Source: Acidobacteriaceae bacterium (GTDB taxonomy: Bacteria; Acidobacteriota; Terriglobia; Terriglobales; Acidobacteriaceae). From it: a stretch of DNA of 64,000 bases. The position numbers and the translations under genes are program-made. The notes below the pieces were generated by a model. The model made no database searches and was not told where the DNA came from. It saw only the letters and a program-made list of their open reading frames with translations. The stretch lies in contig JAOAPN010000006.1 in the NCBI GenBank assembly GCA_025462885.1, positions 248,001-312,000 on the forward strand. Direction: 5' to 3'. Below are positions 1-9,248 of this stretch, in pieces; the first letter of the stretch is position 1, and the number at the start of each line of letters is the position of its first letter.

Positions 1-2
1 CC

Positions 3-692
3 GTCGACCGCCGCTCCGAGATCGTCCGCGACGAGCTGGTGCAGCTCTATCTCGCCCGTCCCGCGGGGGGACGCAAGCAGGCGACGCTTACCAGCGAACT
101 GGGCTCCAACGTCCTCTTTGAGTCGTTCGACCCGCGTAACGCAACGCTCGAACCCGAGTACTACGGCGACGTCGACGTCGAGAAGTACGCCATTCGCAAG
201 CCGCTCATTTACTTCTGGCAGATGTTCGACCGCTCACCCGTCGGCCTCAACCACTGGCTCGGCTTCCGCTTCCGCTGCATGCTCGGCCGCCACATCTTCC
301 GGCATCTCGGCAAGGGCGCCAAGATCTTTCATAACGTCGAATTCACCTACGGCTACAACCTCACCATCGAAGACAACTGCACCATCCACAAGAACGTGAT
401 GCTGGACGACCGCGGCGAGATCATCCTCCACGAAGGCACCAGCGTCTCCGACTACGCGAACATCTACTCCCATAGCCACAACATCAACCAGCAGGCGGAC
501 GTGATCAACAAGGTCACCGAACTCGGCCCGCGCGCTCGTGTGACGTACCACGCAACAGTCCTGGCCGGAGCGAACGTCGGCGAGAACGCCATGCTCGGAG
601 CGATGGGGGTAGCCACGCGTCCCGTTCCTGCAGGCACCGTCTCCGTGGGGATTCCCGCCCATGTCCAGCGCGAAAAAGACCCGACGGCTTAA
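3..692 (+). CDS. Acyltransferase, left-handed beta-helix (hexapeptide repeat) family, 5' truncated by window edge
   Basis: ORF is open to the window edge upstream of the listed GTG at 39; hexapeptide-like repeats (TIEDNCTIHKNVMLDDRGEI..., ANVGENAMLGAMGVATRPVPAG). Confidence 0.75.
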   Translation, partial: VDRRSEIVRDELVQLYLARPAGGRKQATLTSELGSNVLFESFDPRNATLEPEYYGDVDVEKYAIRKPLIYFWQMFDRSPVGLNHWLGFRFRCMLGRHIFRHLGKGAKIFHNVEFTYGYNLTIEDNCTIHKNVMLDDRGEIILHEGTSVSDYANIYSHSHNINQQADVINKVTELGPRARVTYHATVLAGANVGENAMLGAMGVATRPVPAGTVSVGIPAHVQREKDPTA

Positions 693-771
693 AGACCCTA
701 CGGCTTAGGCAAACGAATCCGTGGCGGCATGTCTTCGTCAGTACGGTTGCTCAAATGCTCAAAGGTTATTC

Positions 772-863
772 GGAAAGGCACAGCTTCAGCCATGCCAAAA
801 GCCGAGGGATCCGGAAAAACAAATCAAAATGTGTATCTGCAAACCTGAAGATATGCCCTTCCA
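772..863. repeat. Intergenic palindromic repeat family C, diverged copy
   Basis: GGAAAGGCACAGCTTCAGCCATGCC at left and CCTGAAGATATGCCCTTCCA at right, same bipartite layout as 48482-48625. Confidence 0.5.
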
Positions 864-935
864 AAACACTAAGTGTTTAGCGGAAAAGCAGGCGCTTATA
901 GTGGATTTATCAAAGGCGTATAGCTGAAAGAAGGC

Positions 936-998
936 AAGTGCCAAGGCGCCCTGACGCCGGGCAGGCGCCACTTCGTGGGGTCTTGGACGCTTCGCGTA
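936..998 (+). repeat. Intergenic palindromic repeat family A, copy 1
   Basis: AAGTGCCAAGGCGCCCTGACGCCGGGCAGGCGCCACTTCGTGGGGTCTTGGACGCTTCGCGTA; three further copies in window. Confidence 0.85.
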
Positions 999-1033
999 AT
1001 GGGAACAACTTTACAGCGAGGGGGAAATCCTCT

Positions 1034-1867
1034 CTAGCCCAGCTTCTCCCGCAAACGGTCGTCTACGTCTCCGATCTTGTCGGTCAGCAGGTTCAGCTTC
1101 TTCGCGAGCCCTTGAATCTCGGACTCGGCGCGCCGGTTGACCTCGTAGTCCAACTCGCCGCGCAGACGGTCCTTGGTGTCCTGCCGGTTCTGGCTCATCA
1201 TGATCACCGGAGCCTGGATCGCGGCCAGCATCGACAGGAACAGGTTCAACAGGATGAACGGATAAGGATCCCAGGCCTTCCCGCGCAGCGCGATATTCAA
1301 TGCCGTGTAACTTACCAGCACCACGCCAAACGAGATGATGAAGTACCAGGAGCCGCCAAACTTCGCCACCGAGTCGGCGACCCGATTGCCGAAGGTAGCC
1401 TCTTCGTCGATGATTTCGTTCGGGTTGCGGCTCGCGCGGATTCTCACTAACTGCTGGTGGGCGTGGAGTTGCCGAGCCAGCACGGTCAACATATCCATGC
1501 CGGCCATCGGTTTGCGCTGCAGCAGAATCGTTATATCGTTGCGGTCCACCTCCAGGCAGACCGTCTCTTCGAGAGCCAGGGCGTTGGTCTGGTGTACGGT
1601 CTGCTCCAGCATGGAGGCGAAGCCGAACAGGTCGCCGTGCCCCGGCGTGTCAACCAGAACCTCCTGGCCGTCCTCGTCAAAGGTACTGACTGTCACACTG
1701 CCGGACATCATCACGTAGCCCTGGCCGCCTACATCGCCAATTTTGTAGATCCGCTGCCGTGCTGCGAACTTCCGCAACTCCACCTGCGACGCCAATACTG
1801 CTACTTCTTCGTCATCCAGCAGCGTAAACAGCGGAATATGCCTTAATTCACTTGGATCACAAGCCAT
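1034..1867 (-). CDS. Cyclic-nucleotide-binding domain + DUF1003 membrane protein
   Basis: N-terminal cNMP-binding fold (LFTLLDDEEVAVLASQVELRKF...GHGDLFGFASML), C-terminal DUF1003-like (WDPYPFILLNLFLSMLAAIQAPVIMMSQNRQ). Confidence 0.85.
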   Translation of the reverse strand: MACDPSELRHIPLFTLLDDEEVAVLASQVELRKFAARQRIYKIGDVGGQGYVMMSGSVTVSTFDEDGQEVLVDTPGHGDLFGFASMLEQTVHQTNALALEETVCLEVDRNDITILLQRKPMAGMDMLTVLARQLHAHQQLVRIRASRNPNEIIDEEATFGNRVADSVAKFGGSWYFIISFGVVLVSYTALNIALRGKAWDPYPFILLNLFLSMLAAIQAPVIMMSQNRQDTKDRLRGELDYEVNRRAESEIQGLAKKLNLLTDKIGDVDDRLREKLG

Positions 1868-1959
1868 CTCTCACCTCAATCGGTCGCATACCCTAAACAT
1901 ACGGGTCAAATCACGCAAAGCCCATACTCTGTCTGCAGTCTTTCGGTAAGCTAACAAAT

Positions 1960-2661
1960 ATGAGTCAGAGTGTCGTCCTCATCCTGTTTCAAGTTGTGGT
2001 TCTTATCCTTGCTTTCAGCGTGCACGAGTGCGCCCACGCCTGGACCGCCTGGCGTCTCGGCGATCCGACGGCCAAGATGCTCGGCCGCGTCACGCTCAAT
2101 CCTCTCAAGCACCTGGACCCCTTCGGCTCGGTTCTCTTTCCGTTGATCGGCCTGGTCTACGGCGGCATGTTGTTCGGCTGGGCCAAGCCCACGCCCGTAA
2201 CGGCCCGGAACTTCAAGCACTACCGCCGCGACGACATCCTGGTCACGCTGGCCGGTCCCGCCAGCAACCTGCTCTCGGCCTCCCTTGCTCTCACGCTGCT
2301 GCTGATCCTGAAGCACGTTATCGCTGGCGGCCAGATTGCCGTGATCACCGCCATGGCCCTTGCCTCGCACTATCCCGGCGTCTCCACCGAAAACCTGCCT
2401 GCGCTGTTTCCCGTCGCGCTCTTCCTGTACTACGTGATCCTGATCAACCTGGTGCTGTTCGTCTTCAACCTGATTCCGGTGCCGCCGCTCGACGGCAGCA
2501 ACATTCTCCGCCACTTCCTGCCCTACAAGGCGCTCCAGGTCTACGACCGCATCGGCATGTTCGGGATGTTCTTCATCATGATCCTGGGCGGAAGCTTCAT
2601 CGTCCGCATCTTCCTGACCCCGCTTCGCAACACCTTTGACACCATCCTCTTCACTCTCTGA
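1960..2661 (+). CDS. Site-2 protease family (M50) zinc metalloprotease
   Basis: HExxH-type motif HECAH plus NLIPVPPLDGSNIL. Confidence 0.9.
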   Translation: MSQSVVLILFQVVVLILAFSVHECAHAWTAWRLGDPTAKMLGRVTLNPLKHLDPFGSVLFPLIGLVYGGMLFGWAKPTPVTARNFKHYRRDDILVTLAGPASNLLSASLALTLLLILKHVIAGGQIAVITAMALASHYPGVSTENLPALFPVALFLYYVILINLVLFVFNLIPVPPLDGSNILRHFLPYKALQVYDRIGMFGMFFIMILGGSFIVRIFLTPLRNTFDTILFTL

Positions 2662-2752
2662 TCCGGCGCCGCATCTGCCCGCCTTTCCTCGTCCGAACCG
2701 GCAGTCCAGCGCCATTTCCCGTATCATCAATCCTTGAACCTATCTGACCCTG

Positions 2753-3931
2753 ATGCCCGGCATGCCTGAACAAAACTCCATCGCACCGCGCCCCCGTGTC
2801 CTCTCCGGCATGCGTCCGACCGGCCGTCTCCACCTCGGCAACTACATGGGTGCCCTGTACAACTGGGTCCAGCTCCAACACCAATACGAGTGCTACTTCT
2901 TCATCGCGGATTACCATGCGCTGACGACCGATTACGCGAACACTGCACCCTTGATGGAAAACATCCGCGAAGTTGCGCTCGATTTTCTCGCTGGTGGCCT
3001 CGACCCGAATCTATGCACGCTGTTCGTCCAAAGCAAGGTTCCCGCGCACTTCGAATTGCATACCCTGCTCAGCATGATCACCCCGGTGACCTGGCTCGAG
3101 CGTGTCCCGACGTACAAGGACCAGCAGGAGCAACTCAAAGAGAAGGACCTCGCCACCTACGGCTTTCTTGGCTACCCCCTTCTCCAGACCGCCGATATTC
3201 TTGCGTATCAGCCCAAGTACGTCCCCGTAGGCAAAGACCAGGAGGCCCACGTCGAGATCACGCGGGAGATCGCGCGACGCTTCAACTCCCTCTACCCTGG
3301 TCGTTTTTCTTTTGGACCTGAAGCCGCCCCATGGGAATTGGAGGCCGTCAAGACCAAGGCGCGCAAGATCGCGGGCCAACCCGACAAGGTTCATTTCACG
3401 ACCCATGAACTCGTCCAGGCGGCGCACCAGACCAAGCTGAAATCACCCTACGTCGTTGAGACCATCTTGCCGGAACCCGAAGTGCTTCTCACGCCTTCGC
3501 CCAAGCTGCCGGGCCTTGACGGCCGCAAGATGTCGAAGAGCTACAAGAACACCATCCTGCTCTCCGAGCCGGAAGCCGATCTCCGAGCCAAGCTTAAGAC
3601 CATGGTGACCGACCCGGAACGCATCCGTCGCACCGATCCGGGTAATCCCGACGTCTGCCCCGTCTTCGACCTCCACAAGGTCTTCTCCTCGGAAGAGACG
3701 CAGCTTACGGTACGGGAGGGTTGCACGACCGCCAGCATCGGTTGCATCGAGTGCAAAGGCTGGCTCGCCGACACCGTCGTAATTCAGCTCGCTCCTATCC
3801 AGGAGCGCCGTCGCTATTACGAGACGCATCTCGTTGAAGTTGATGAAATCTTTGCTGCGGGAAATCTCCGCGCTAACGCACGTTCAGCCCAGACGATGAA
3901 GGAAGTACGAGACGTCGTAGGTCTCCCTTAA
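2753..3931 (+). CDS. trpS: Tryptophan--tRNA ligase
   Basis: SGMRPTGRLHLGNYMG and KMSKS motif; full-length class I aaRS. Confidence 0.95.
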   Translation: MPGMPEQNSIAPRPRVLSGMRPTGRLHLGNYMGALYNWVQLQHQYECYFFIADYHALTTDYANTAPLMENIREVALDFLAGGLDPNLCTLFVQSKVPAHFELHTLLSMITPVTWLERVPTYKDQQEQLKEKDLATYGFLGYPLLQTADILAYQPKYVPVGKDQEAHVEITREIARRFNSLYPGRFSFGPEAAPWELEAVKTKARKIAGQPDKVHFTTHELVQAAHQTKLKSPYVVETILPEPEVLLTPSPKLPGLDGRKMSKSYKNTILLSEPEADLRAKLKTMVTDPERIRRTDPGNPDVCPVFDLHKVFSSEETQLTVREGCTTASIGCIECKGWLADTVVIQLAPIQERRRYYETHLVEVDEIFAAGNLRANARSAQTMKEVRDVVGLP

Positions 3932-3934
3932 CCA

Positions 3935-4960
3935 ATGCCCGAAGAGAACCTTCAACCCGAGCGTCCCACCGATTCTGCCCTGGAGTCGGACACTGTTCCA
4001 GAGCAGGAGACGCCAGTTTCTGTTGCTGATGCCCAGGCTACTGCTGTCTCAGCCGAGCCGGAGACACCGACCGAAGTCCATGCCCCCTTCGCCCTCGAGC
4101 CCAAGCCGATCGCTCCACCGACGGAGCCGAAGCGCCCCACGGCTGAAAAAGAAGAGGCCTCGCAGTCTCCCTTCTCGATCACCGTGGGTCAGGTCTACGA
4201 CGGGCCTTTCGATCTTTTGCTGGACCTGATCCGCAAGCAGAATATCGACATCTACGACATTCCAATCGGCCGTATCACCAGCCAGTTTCTCGAGTACACC
4301 CATCACCTGAAGCAGACGGACGTTGATGCTGCCGGCGAGTTCATCTACATGGCTTCGCTGCTGATCCACATCAAGTCGAAGACGCTGCTGCCGCGGGACC
4401 CGTCCGATCCGACCGGAGCCGACTCCGAAGATCCTCGCCGTGAGCTGGTCGAGCGCCTGCTCGAGCACGAGCGCTTCAAAGCCGCCGCGCAGATGCTGAT
4501 GCAGAAGCAGCAGATCGAAGAAGCCACCTGGACGACCCCCGGCCTGCGGAACTTTCGCCGCGACATCGGGGAAGGCAACGGTCCCACCCTGGACGAAGAC
4601 CGCGAGGTCGCAGCCGATACCGTCGACCTCGTCCGCGTCTTTCAGGAGATTCTGGAACGGCTTCGCGCCCGTCCCATCCTCAACGTCGACGAGGAGTCCG
4701 TCACTGTCGCCCAGATGATCGACTACGTGAAGCGCCGCCTCATCATGGAAGACAAGCCGGTCTCGCTCCGACGCCTGCTGCACAATACCCACACCGAGCG
4801 CGCGTTGATCTGCATGTTCCTGGCGATGCTGGAGCTGGTTCGGCTGCAGGCGGTCCTGCTGCATCAGCCAGTTCTGCAGGGGGATATTTTGATCAAGAAG
4901 ACAGACAACTTCGATACTGTGTTTGCCGATCAGCAAAGCACGCGGGATGACTGGCGATAG
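3935..4960 (+). CDS. scpA: Segregation and condensation protein A (with ~75 aa acidic/Pro-rich N-terminal extension)
   Basis: VYDGPFDLLLDLIRKQNIDIYDIPIGRITSQFLEY motif, C-terminal winged-helix region. Confidence 0.93.
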   Translation: MPEENLQPERPTDSALESDTVPEQETPVSVADAQATAVSAEPETPTEVHAPFALEPKPIAPPTEPKRPTAEKEEASQSPFSITVGQVYDGPFDLLLDLIRKQNIDIYDIPIGRITSQFLEYTHHLKQTDVDAAGEFIYMASLLIHIKSKTLLPRDPSDPTGADSEDPRRELVERLLEHERFKAAAQMLMQKQQIEEATWTTPGLRNFRRDIGEGNGPTLDEDREVAADTVDLVRVFQEILERLRARPILNVDEESVTVAQMIDYVKRRLIMEDKPVSLRRLLHNTHTERALICMFLAMLELVRLQAVLLHQPVLQGDILIKKTDNFDTVFADQQSTRDDWR

Positions 4961-4973
4961 GAATTATTTCCCT

Positions 4974-5033
4974 TACGCGAAGCGTCCAATACCCCACGAA
5001 GTGGCGCCTGCCCGGCGTTAGGGCGCACTTGGC
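4974..5033 (-). repeat. Intergenic palindromic repeat family A, copy 2 (inverted)
   Basis: Reverse complement contains AAGTGCGCCCTAACGCCGGGCAGGCGCCACTTCGTGGGGTATTGGACGCTTCGCGTAA. Confidence 0.85.
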
Positions 5034-5131
5034 AGTTGAGTCTTGAAATAAGTCTTGAAAGATAAAAATCCACCCTGCGAGCCGAAGCCAGGGCGGATGG
5101 TTTCAAAAGATATCGTTGAAGATTAATTACG

Positions 5132-5186
5132 AAGGGCGCCCTAACGCCGGGCGGGTGCCACTCCGTGGGGCGCTGGCGCTTCGCGT
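5132..5186 (+). repeat. Intergenic palindromic repeat family A, copy 3
   Basis: GGGCGCCCTAACGCCGGGCGGGTGCCACTCCGTGGGGCGCTGGCGCTTCGCG. Confidence 0.8.
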
Positions 5187-5197
5187 TTGAGAACAGC

Positions 5198-6208
5198 CTA
5201 TTTCGTTGACATCTTGCGTCGTACAGCAGCGGCCAGCGACATCATGCCTGTTCCCATCAACATCAACGTCCCAGGTTCCGGGACAGGAGAGCCAGGATCG
5301 TAAGGCAGCGTACCGGTGAACTCCACGTTATGGACTTCGCCGGTCTGGCCGATCTGCGCTGCGATAAACGTTCCACCCATCTGCGAACCACCCGTCAGGA
5401 TTGCGAACGGGGCCAGGATCGACGCGTTGAACTGGGCGTTGATCGTGACCGTCTGGGCCGTGGAGAAGTTGAACAGGATGTTGGCGTTCGCCGCGCTGTC
5501 GCCTGAGGTCTGGTTGCCGTTGTAGTACAGGCCCGTTCCAAGGGTTACGTTCACTCCGTCGACGTTTACGATGATGGTCGAGCCAGCCGGAGCCTCGATG
5601 TCGATGTTGTGATTCGTGTCCGCGAACTGGGCTGCGGTGAGGTTGAAGATGTTCAACGTCGTGCTTGTGCCTTTCAGCACCAGCCATGACGGGTTGTGGC
5701 CGGGCTGGTTCGTCCCCAGGACGACACCGTTGGCGGTCTGTCCGGCGAGCAGCATGGTCTCAAGGTCCAGCGCTGTGCGGAGAGCGTTGAAGTCGATCCC
5801 CGAGCTGCCGCTTGCGACCCGGTGGCCGCCGTCGTTGAAGTTGATATTTCCGTTCGAACCCGGTGCAAAGGCATTTCCGCCGCCGTTCATATTGAAGCTC
5901 TGTCCGGCAACCAGGCCGTTGGTCGAAACCAGTCCGTAGGTGGCGAGCGAGCCGTAGGGGTCGTTGTTGAGGGAACTGCCGATCGTCGTTCCGTACAACA
6001 CCTTGTCGGCGGCGGCTACACGTCCGGTCACGTCGGCGTTTGTCCCGATGGTGCCTGCAATCACTGTCACTCCATGGGAGTCGACTGTTCCAAGAGCGAC
6101 CAGGTTATACGCGCTGGCGACGCCAAACGGGGCGAGAGAATCGGCATGCGCAGCCGCGGCGCCGGCGGCCATGGTGAGCACGAGCAGGGAAAGAGATTTT
6201 CTGAACAT
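5198..6208 (-). CDS. Choice-of-anchor A family (ice-binding-like) secreted protein with PEP-CTERM sorting signal
   Basis: Signal peptide MFRKSLSLLVLTMAAGAAAAHA; C-terminal VPEPGTLMLMGTGMMSLAAAVRRK (PEP motif + TM + basic tail). Confidence 0.88.
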   Translation of the reverse strand: MFRKSLSLLVLTMAAGAAAAHADSLAPFGVASAYNLVALGTVDSHGVTVIAGTIGTNADVTGRVAAADKVLYGTTIGSSLNNDPYGSLATYGLVSTNGLVAGQSFNMNGGGNAFAPGSNGNINFNDGGHRVASGSSGIDFNALRTALDLETMLLAGQTANGVVLGTNQPGHNPSWLVLKGTSTTLNIFNLTAAQFADTNHNIDIEAPAGSTIIVNVDGVNVTLGTGLYYNGNQTSGDSAANANILFNFSTAQTVTINAQFNASILAPFAILTGGSQMGGTFIAAQIGQTGEVHNVEFTGTLPYDPGSPVPEPGTLMLMGTGMMSLAAAVRRKMSTK

Positions 6209-6219
6209 ACCCCCCTACA

Positions 6220-6235
6220 AGCAATTGTCTCTCCA
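6220..6235 (-). promoter_or_regulatory. Candidate sigma-54 -24/-12 element upstream of PEP-CTERM gene
   Basis: Minus strand TGGAGAGACAATTGCT: GG-N10-GC spacing with TTGCT at -12; would give a near-leaderless mRNA. Confidence 0.3.
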
Positions 6236-6567
6236 AACGCTATCGCAGCCTTGTCTGGGGAAAATTAGAAAAATGCGTAATTTCTAGCCCACTGAGTGAA
6301 GCAATTTACACAAAAGAGGAAATAAATTCCGACTTAGACACTTTAAGTGCATATTTTGTCGCAGGCCGATTCACATGCAATTGCAGAAAGAGACTGTCAG
6401 ATCGATCAACCCAATTCGTAGACATTGGGACGGACAGGTAGCAGCTCTACCAGGACTCAGCGTCCTGATGCCGCGTTCTTCCGTTCGCTCAGGATTCATG
6501 CCTCTGTAACGCCTCCGTAGCAATCCCGCCCTAGTCTCAACCCACTGCGCGAACTCTCGAACTCAAG

Positions 6568-8202
6568 GTGATTGATCCCATGGCAACTCCCGTAACCGAT
6601 CCCGCAGCCCTGGCAAGCGGATCCCTCCTGGATCAGAAGCTGGCCAAGTCCAGCCCCGGCAAAGCTGGTCTGGTCGTCTTCGCCCTGATGCTCGTCGGTG
6701 GGCTCTTCTACATCGTCAGCAAGCTTTCGGACGATCTCTCCTTCGTCCATCAGGCATCGATCTACCCCTATGTTCTGCTGGGTCTGGCGCTGCTGATCGC
6801 GCTGGGCTTCGAGTTCGTGAATGGCTTCCACGATACCGCCAACGCCGTCGCGACGGTCATTTACACCCACTCGCTGGAGCCGCATATCGCCGTAGTCTGG
6901 TCGGGGATCTGGAACTTCATTGGAGTGCTCACCAGCTCCGGTGCCGTCGCCTTCGCTATCATCTCGCTGCTGCCCGTCGAGCTGATCCTGAAGGTCAGCA
7001 AGGGGTCAGGCTTCTCGATGGTCTTCGCGTTGCTGGTCGCCGCGATCCTCTGGAACCTGGCGACGTGGTGGCGCGGTCTGCCCGCCTCCAGTTCGCATAC
7101 GATGATCGGCTCGATCCTCGGCGTAGGCGTCGCGAACCAGTTGATGCAGGGCAACTCCGGCACCTCTGGCGTCGACTGGGAACAGGTCACGAAGGTCTTC
7201 AAGGCGCTGCTGATCTCGCCTATCGTCGGTTTCGCCTTCGCAGCCCTGGTCTTCCTGATCTTCAAGGCTGTCGCCAAAGATCCTCGCCTCTACAAGGCTC
7301 CTGAAGGCACGGCACCGCCACCGTTCTATATCCGTGCGCTGCTGGTGCTGACCTGCACGGGTGTCAGCTTCGCCCACGGCTCGAACGACGGCCAGAAGGG
7401 CATGGGGCTGATTATGCTGATCCTGGTCGGAACGGTTCCCACGGCGTACGCGCTGAACCATACCGTTACCGCCGCGCAGATCCAGACCTTCGCTGCCGTC
7501 TCCACGCAGGTCGCGGGAGCGCTCGGAGACTACACCCAGCCCGGAGTCATATTGCAGGAGTCCGGCCCTGAGCTGGAGAAGTTTGTCTCGACGAAGCAGT
7601 ACGAGCCCGCCGTCATCAACGCCTTGCAGCAGATGATTACGGACATCCGCAACGAGGCCACCAGCTACGGCTCCCTCGGACAGGTTCCGCAGAATATGCA
7701 GGCCAACGTCCGCAACCAGATGTACCTCACCAGCGAGACGCTGCGCCTGCTGGGTAAGGCCGAAGGCGCTCCTAAAATGTCCGATGCCGACGTCAAGGCG
7801 ATCGCCAATTACAAGAAATTTCTCGACACCTCCACCAAGTTCATTCCTTCGTGGGTCAAGGTCGCGGTCGCCCTGGCTCTCGGCCTTGGGACGATGGTTG
7901 GCTGGAAGCGCATCGTCGTCACCGTAGGCGAGAAGATCGGCAAGACCCACCTGACCTATGCGCAGGGCGCCTCGGCCGAACTGGTCGCCATGTGCACCAT
8001 CCTCGCCGCCGACGGGTACGGGCTTCCGGTCAGTACGACGCATGTGTTGTCTTCAGGAGTCGCCGGCACGATGGCGGCGAATAGGAGCGGACTCCAGATG
8101 TCGACCATTCGGGATATCGCTGCCGCGTGGATCTTTACGTTGCCCGCCGCTGCGCTCTTGTCCGGATGCCTCTTCTGGGTCTTCAACCTGATCGCAAAAT
8201 AA
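6568..8202 (+). CDS. Inorganic phosphate transporter, PiT family
   Basis: GFEFVNGFHDTANAVATVIYT and SFAHGSNDGQKGMG signature motifs. Confidence 0.93.
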   Translation: MIDPMATPVTDPAALASGSLLDQKLAKSSPGKAGLVVFALMLVGGLFYIVSKLSDDLSFVHQASIYPYVLLGLALLIALGFEFVNGFHDTANAVATVIYTHSLEPHIAVVWSGIWNFIGVLTSSGAVAFAIISLLPVELILKVSKGSGFSMVFALLVAAILWNLATWWRGLPASSSHTMIGSILGVGVANQLMQGNSGTSGVDWEQVTKVFKALLISPIVGFAFAALVFLIFKAVAKDPRLYKAPEGTAPPPFYIRALLVLTCTGVSFAHGSNDGQKGMGLIMLILVGTVPTAYALNHTVTAAQIQTFAAVSTQVAGALGDYTQPGVILQESGPELEKFVSTKQYEPAVINALQQMITDIRNEATSYGSLGQVPQNMQANVRNQMYLTSETLRLLGKAEGAPKMSDADVKAIANYKKFLDTSTKFIPSWVKVAVALALGLGTMVGWKRIVVTVGEKIGKTHLTYAQGASAELVAMCTILAADGYGLPVSTTHVLSSGVAGTMAANRSGLQMSTIRDIAAAWIFTLPAAALLSGCLFWVFNLIAK

Positions 8203-8220
8203 ACTGCAGGGAATCGACTG

Positions 8221-8253
8221 CGGCGGGCTGCCCTCAGCCCGCCGTTCCGTTTT
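8221..8253 (+). terminator. Putative intrinsic terminator after PiT
   Basis: CGGCGGGCTG-ccct-CAGCCCGCCG followed by ttccgtttt. Confidence 0.7.
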
Positions 8254-8329
8254 GGAACTCATTCTTTAGACTTTAGAAGTCTCGTAGATTGTTCTTTTTG
8301 CTGTCAAATCCGCCGCAGCTCCAAGTAAA

Positions 8330-8575
8330 ATGATAGAGAAGCCGTATCGAGGAGCTACAGTTATGCCGAGAAAATCCTCATCAAAGCTCTCTTCTGCGAA
8401 GGCATTTCGTCTTGGCGAGGCTAGCGTCCGCCTTGAAGGTTTTGAGCCTAAGGATGAACCAGCGTACGAAGGTCTGAGGTCGCGCGTAATTGCAGGGGAG
8501 ATCGATGTTGACGAAATGGTAGATCAGCTTCTCGCTCTCCACAATCACGCCAGCTCAAAGACATTCGCCGCGTAG
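8330..8575 (+). CDS. VbhA-like antitoxin of a class I Fic toxin-antitoxin module
   Basis: Small ORF 1 nt upstream of fic; contains SVRLEG fitting the (S/T)xxxE(G/N) inhibitory motif. Start may be the internal ATG at 8363. Confidence 0.7.
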   Translation: MIEKPYRGATVMPRKSSSKLSSAKAFRLGEASVRLEGFEPKDEPAYEGLRSRVIAGEIDVDEMVDQLLALHNHASSKTFAA

Positions 8576-8576
8576 C

Positions 8577-9206
8577 GTGGATTCAAACGACTTTTACTGC
8601 TATCCGGGCACCACCGTGATCCGGAACAAGCTCAATATCAAATCGTCAGACGAGCTTTCAAAGGTTGAAGGCGCAGTCACTGCGGCAATGACCGGTCAGT
8701 TAGCGGAACGGGCGAGTCTATGGCCTTCGGACAAGCCCAATCTGCTGAAGCTCCATCAAGCTCTTTTTGGAAGAATCTATCCCTGGGCGGGCCAGACTCG
8801 ACGCAACACTGGAAGTATGACTAAAACACGAGAAAACGGCTCCGTCGTGCTCTACGGGGACTCTGCATTTGTAGACTCGCAACTCGACCTTGTCTTTGTC
8901 CAACTCAAATCTGAGGACTATCTACAACATCTCACCCTGGAGGCCTTTGCCGCGCGTGCGACGCATTTCTATGGCGAACTGGATGCCGTTCATCCCTTTC
9001 GCGAGGGCAATAGCCGGACCCTGCGGCTCTTCTTTTACGGTCTGGCCCACAAAGCGGGGTATCTGCTGGACTGGGCGGTGCTGGGGACCGTAGAAGAGGT
9101 GGAATCCGCGCGCCAAAGACTCTACCGTGCTCGCGATCTGGCCGTAATGCGCGCTGACTCTTCTGCACTTACGGAGATATTTGTCTCTATCCTCTCGGCT
9201 CTGTAG
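8577..9206 (+). CDS. Fic/DOC family protein (putative AMPylator)
   Basis: Canonical HPFREGNSRTLR Fic motif; GTG start. Confidence 0.9.
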   Translation: MDSNDFYCYPGTTVIRNKLNIKSSDELSKVEGAVTAAMTGQLAERASLWPSDKPNLLKLHQALFGRIYPWAGQTRRNTGSMTKTRENGSVVLYGDSAFVDSQLDLVFVQLKSEDYLQHLTLEAFAARATHFYGELDAVHPFREGNSRTLRLFFYGLAHKAGYLLDWAVLGTVEEVESARQRLYRARDLAVMRADSSALTEIFVSILSAL

Positions 9207-9248
9207 GCCCGTCCGGCCGTCCGTCGCGATACACTCATCTCTGCACCT

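Noticed and set aside
721-927. 68-aa ORF MAACLRQYGCSNAQ...
   Set aside because: Overlaps the family C repeat in a convergent intergenic gap; translation is of repeat sequence rather than a gene.
7006-8043. Long minus-strand ORF opposite PiT, and similar long antisense ORFs (8922-10229, 10655-11968, 21784-22569, 23528-24535, 24695-25810, 40737-41744, 46583-47470)
   Set aside because: They lie antisense to confidently assigned genes, have shadow-type composition (Arg/Asp/Gly/Val/Leu rich) and no recognisable motifs; expected in GC-rich coding DNA.
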